DNA from: Anaerolineales bacterium
Lineage (GTDB): Bacteria; Chloroflexota; Anaerolineae; Anaerolineales; UBA4823
Assembly (NCBI GenBank): GCA_016932955.1
Contig: JAFGBV010000145.1
Span: forward strand, 1 to 6,838
DNA: 6,838 nt
Direction of reading: 5' to 3'
Below, piece after piece: positions 5,853 to 6,838 of this stretch. The stretch's first letter is position 1, and every line of letters starts with the position of its first letter. Both the position numbers and the translations under genes were made by a program. The notes below the pieces were generated by a model. That model saw only the letters and a list, made by a program, of their open reading frames with translations, had not been told where the DNA came from and searched no databases.

Positions 5853-6785
5853 TTGAGAGTGCTGGTTGTTGACGACGACAAGAGTTATCTCTATCTAATT
5901 CAGCGCATTTTAAATCCAATGCACCATGAAGCTGTGTTTGCAGAAAATGGTCGCCAGGCCTGGGATCTGCTTTGTAGCCAGAATATTTCGTTCGTGGTAA
6001 CAGATTGGATTATGCCCGAAATGGATGGCGTTGAGCTGATCCAGCATATTCGTGCTGCCAATTTCTCTTATTATGTATATATCATCATGCTGACTGCCAG
6101 GCAGGGCAAAGATGATGTGGTGGATGGGCTGCAGGCTGGCGCGGATGACTATATTGTGAAACCCTTTGATGTCAGCGAGCTGCGCGCCCGCATCTCGATT
6201 GGGCAACGAATTTTAGAGCTGGAGACGCGCTTACGAGAAGCGATGGAGTTGCTTGCGGTGCAGGCGACCCATGACAGCCTGACTGGATTGCTCAACCGGC
6301 GTGCGCTATACGATGTGATTGGGAGAGAAATGGCACGCGCGCAGCGCGAAAAACAACCCATCAGCCTGGTGATGCTGGACTTGGATAATTTCAAGGATGT
6401 TAATGATAAATTTGGGCATTTGGTGGGAGATGAAGCATTGAAGTTGCTTGCCCATACACTGGAGATCAATAAACGAACCTATGATCATGTGGGACGCTGG
6501 GGAGGTGAAGAGTTCTTGTTGGTGTTGCCTGGCGCCTCACTGACAGCTGCTTGCCATGTGGCCGAAAGACTCCGCCAGGCTATTACGGAGATCCAGTTCA
6601 CCACACGGGATAACAAGCAGGTTTGCCTGAGTGCCAGTTTTGGCGTAGCAAGTACAGATTGTGCCAGTGGGGTTTCTTTTAACCAACTGCTCCTGCTAAC
6701 AGACCAGGCGCTGTATCTGGCAAAAGAGGGGGGGCGCGACCAGGTGCGAACCTGTCGCGATATCGGTGGTTGTGTGGGCTGTTAA
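5853..6785 (+). CDS. Response regulator with GGDEF output domain (diguanylate cyclase)
   Basis: Receiver-GGDEF protein of 310 residues that would make cyclic-di-GMP from two GTP on phosphorylation. The receiver domain (1-120) has VVDDD (5-9), the phosphoacceptor Asp51 in VVTDWIMPEMDG (48-59), switch Thr81 and Lys103 in YIVKPFD (100-106). A helical linker (about 113-138) joins it to the GGDEF domain through the conserved entry HDSLTGLLNRRAL (140-152). The cyclase domain keeps LDLDNFKDVND (175-185, metal-binding Asp176), the catalytic GGEEF (217-221) and an RxxD inhibitory site (RTYD, 208-211) five residues before it, so it should be active and product-inhibited. The C terminus carries three cysteines (301, 307, 310), which is unusual. 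It starts with TTG behind a near-consensus ribosome binding site, 31 bp after the hypothetical gene, and may belong to the same transcript. Confidence 0.93.
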   Translation: MRVLVVDDDKSYLYLIQRILNPMHHEAVFAENGRQAWDLLCSQNISFVVTDWIMPEMDGVELIQHIRAANFSYYVYIIMLTARQGKDDVVDGLQAGADDYIVKPFDVSELRARISIGQRILELETRLREAMELLAVQATHDSLTGLLNRRALYDVIGREMARAQREKQPISLVMLDLDNFKDVNDKFGHLVGDEALKLLAHTLEINKRTYDHVGRWGGEEFLLVLPGASLTAACHVAERLRQAITEIQFTTRDNKQVCLSASFGVASTDCASGVSFNQLLLLTDQALYLAKEGGRDQVRTCRDIGGCVGC

Positions 6786-6838
6786 GGAAAATCGCTTCTT
6801 TGCGTGCAGGCTAGCAGCGCTTTCAGCTCTTCTAACGG
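6782..6838 (-). CDS. Possible C-terminal end of a convergent gene (cut by window edge)
   Basis: On the minus strand an open frame enters from the right edge and ends at TAA (6784-6782) after PLEELKALLACTQRSDFP. The leucine-rich helical look of this tail and the lack of other content after the cyclase stop suggest the end of a real convergent gene. Its stop codon overlaps the cyclase stop at a shared TTAA. Only 18 residues are visible, so no family can be named; a second minus-strand frame is also open here, which lowers confidence. Confidence 0.4.
   Translation of the reverse strand, partial: PLEELKALLACTQRSDFP

Noticed and set aside
1..6838. CRISPR array, tRNA/rRNA gene, insertion sequence or phage attachment site
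   Set aside because: No regularly spaced direct repeats, no tRNA-like or rRNA-like segment, and no transposase or integrase frame were seen on either strand.

Overview
The window looks like chromosomal DNA of a bacterium with moderate GC content. The gene neighbourhood and protein style (short E1 alpha, single-lipoyl E2, many stand-alone receiver proteins, a YhfC-type membrane protein next to an ABC ATPase) would fit a Chloroflexota/Anaerolineae-like organism. That placement is an impression from the sequence and was not tested by any search.

Layout. Minus strand, 1-1361: a YhfC-family intramembrane metalloprotease-like membrane protein (483-1361) is followed downstream by an ABC-2-type transporter ATPase (1-461) whose C-terminal half runs off the left edge. 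A 199-bp divergent intergenic region (1362-1560) follows. Plus strand, 1561-6785: six tightly packed co-directional genes. They encode the E1 alpha (1561-2526), E1 beta (2535-3506) and E2 (3506-4795) subunits of a pyruvate dehydrogenase-type 2-oxoacid dehydrogenase complex, then a stand-alone receiver protein (4818-5219), an unrecognised 194-residue protein (5237-5821) and a receiver-GGDEF diguanylate cyclase (5853-6785). At the right edge the last codons of a probable convergent minus-strand gene (6782-6838) share a TTAA with the cyclase stop codon.

How the genes may work together. E1 alpha/beta decarboxylate a 2-oxoacid (most likely pyruvate) on thiamine diphosphate, and E2 passes the acyl group from its lipoyl arm to CoA. 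The E3 subunit (dihydrolipoyl dehydrogenase) is not in the window. No gap between plus-strand genes exceeds 31 bp and no terminator is visible, so the three signalling genes may be transcribed with the dehydrogenase genes. This would place a CheY-like protein and a cyclic-di-GMP synthase downstream of central carbon metabolism. No histidine kinase is present.

The most interesting non-coding signal is the region before E1 alpha. An extended -10 box (1386-1394) would start a leader of about 160 nt. That leader can form a long hairpin (1462-1502, 18 of 19 positions paired, triloop) within outer arms at 1444-1519. Its 5' end (1403-1414) is complementary over 12 positions to the segment holding the E1 alpha ribosome binding site (1541-1552). 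This looks like a candidate cis-acting regulatory RNA for the dehydrogenase operon. It matches no riboswitch class I can recognise by eye.
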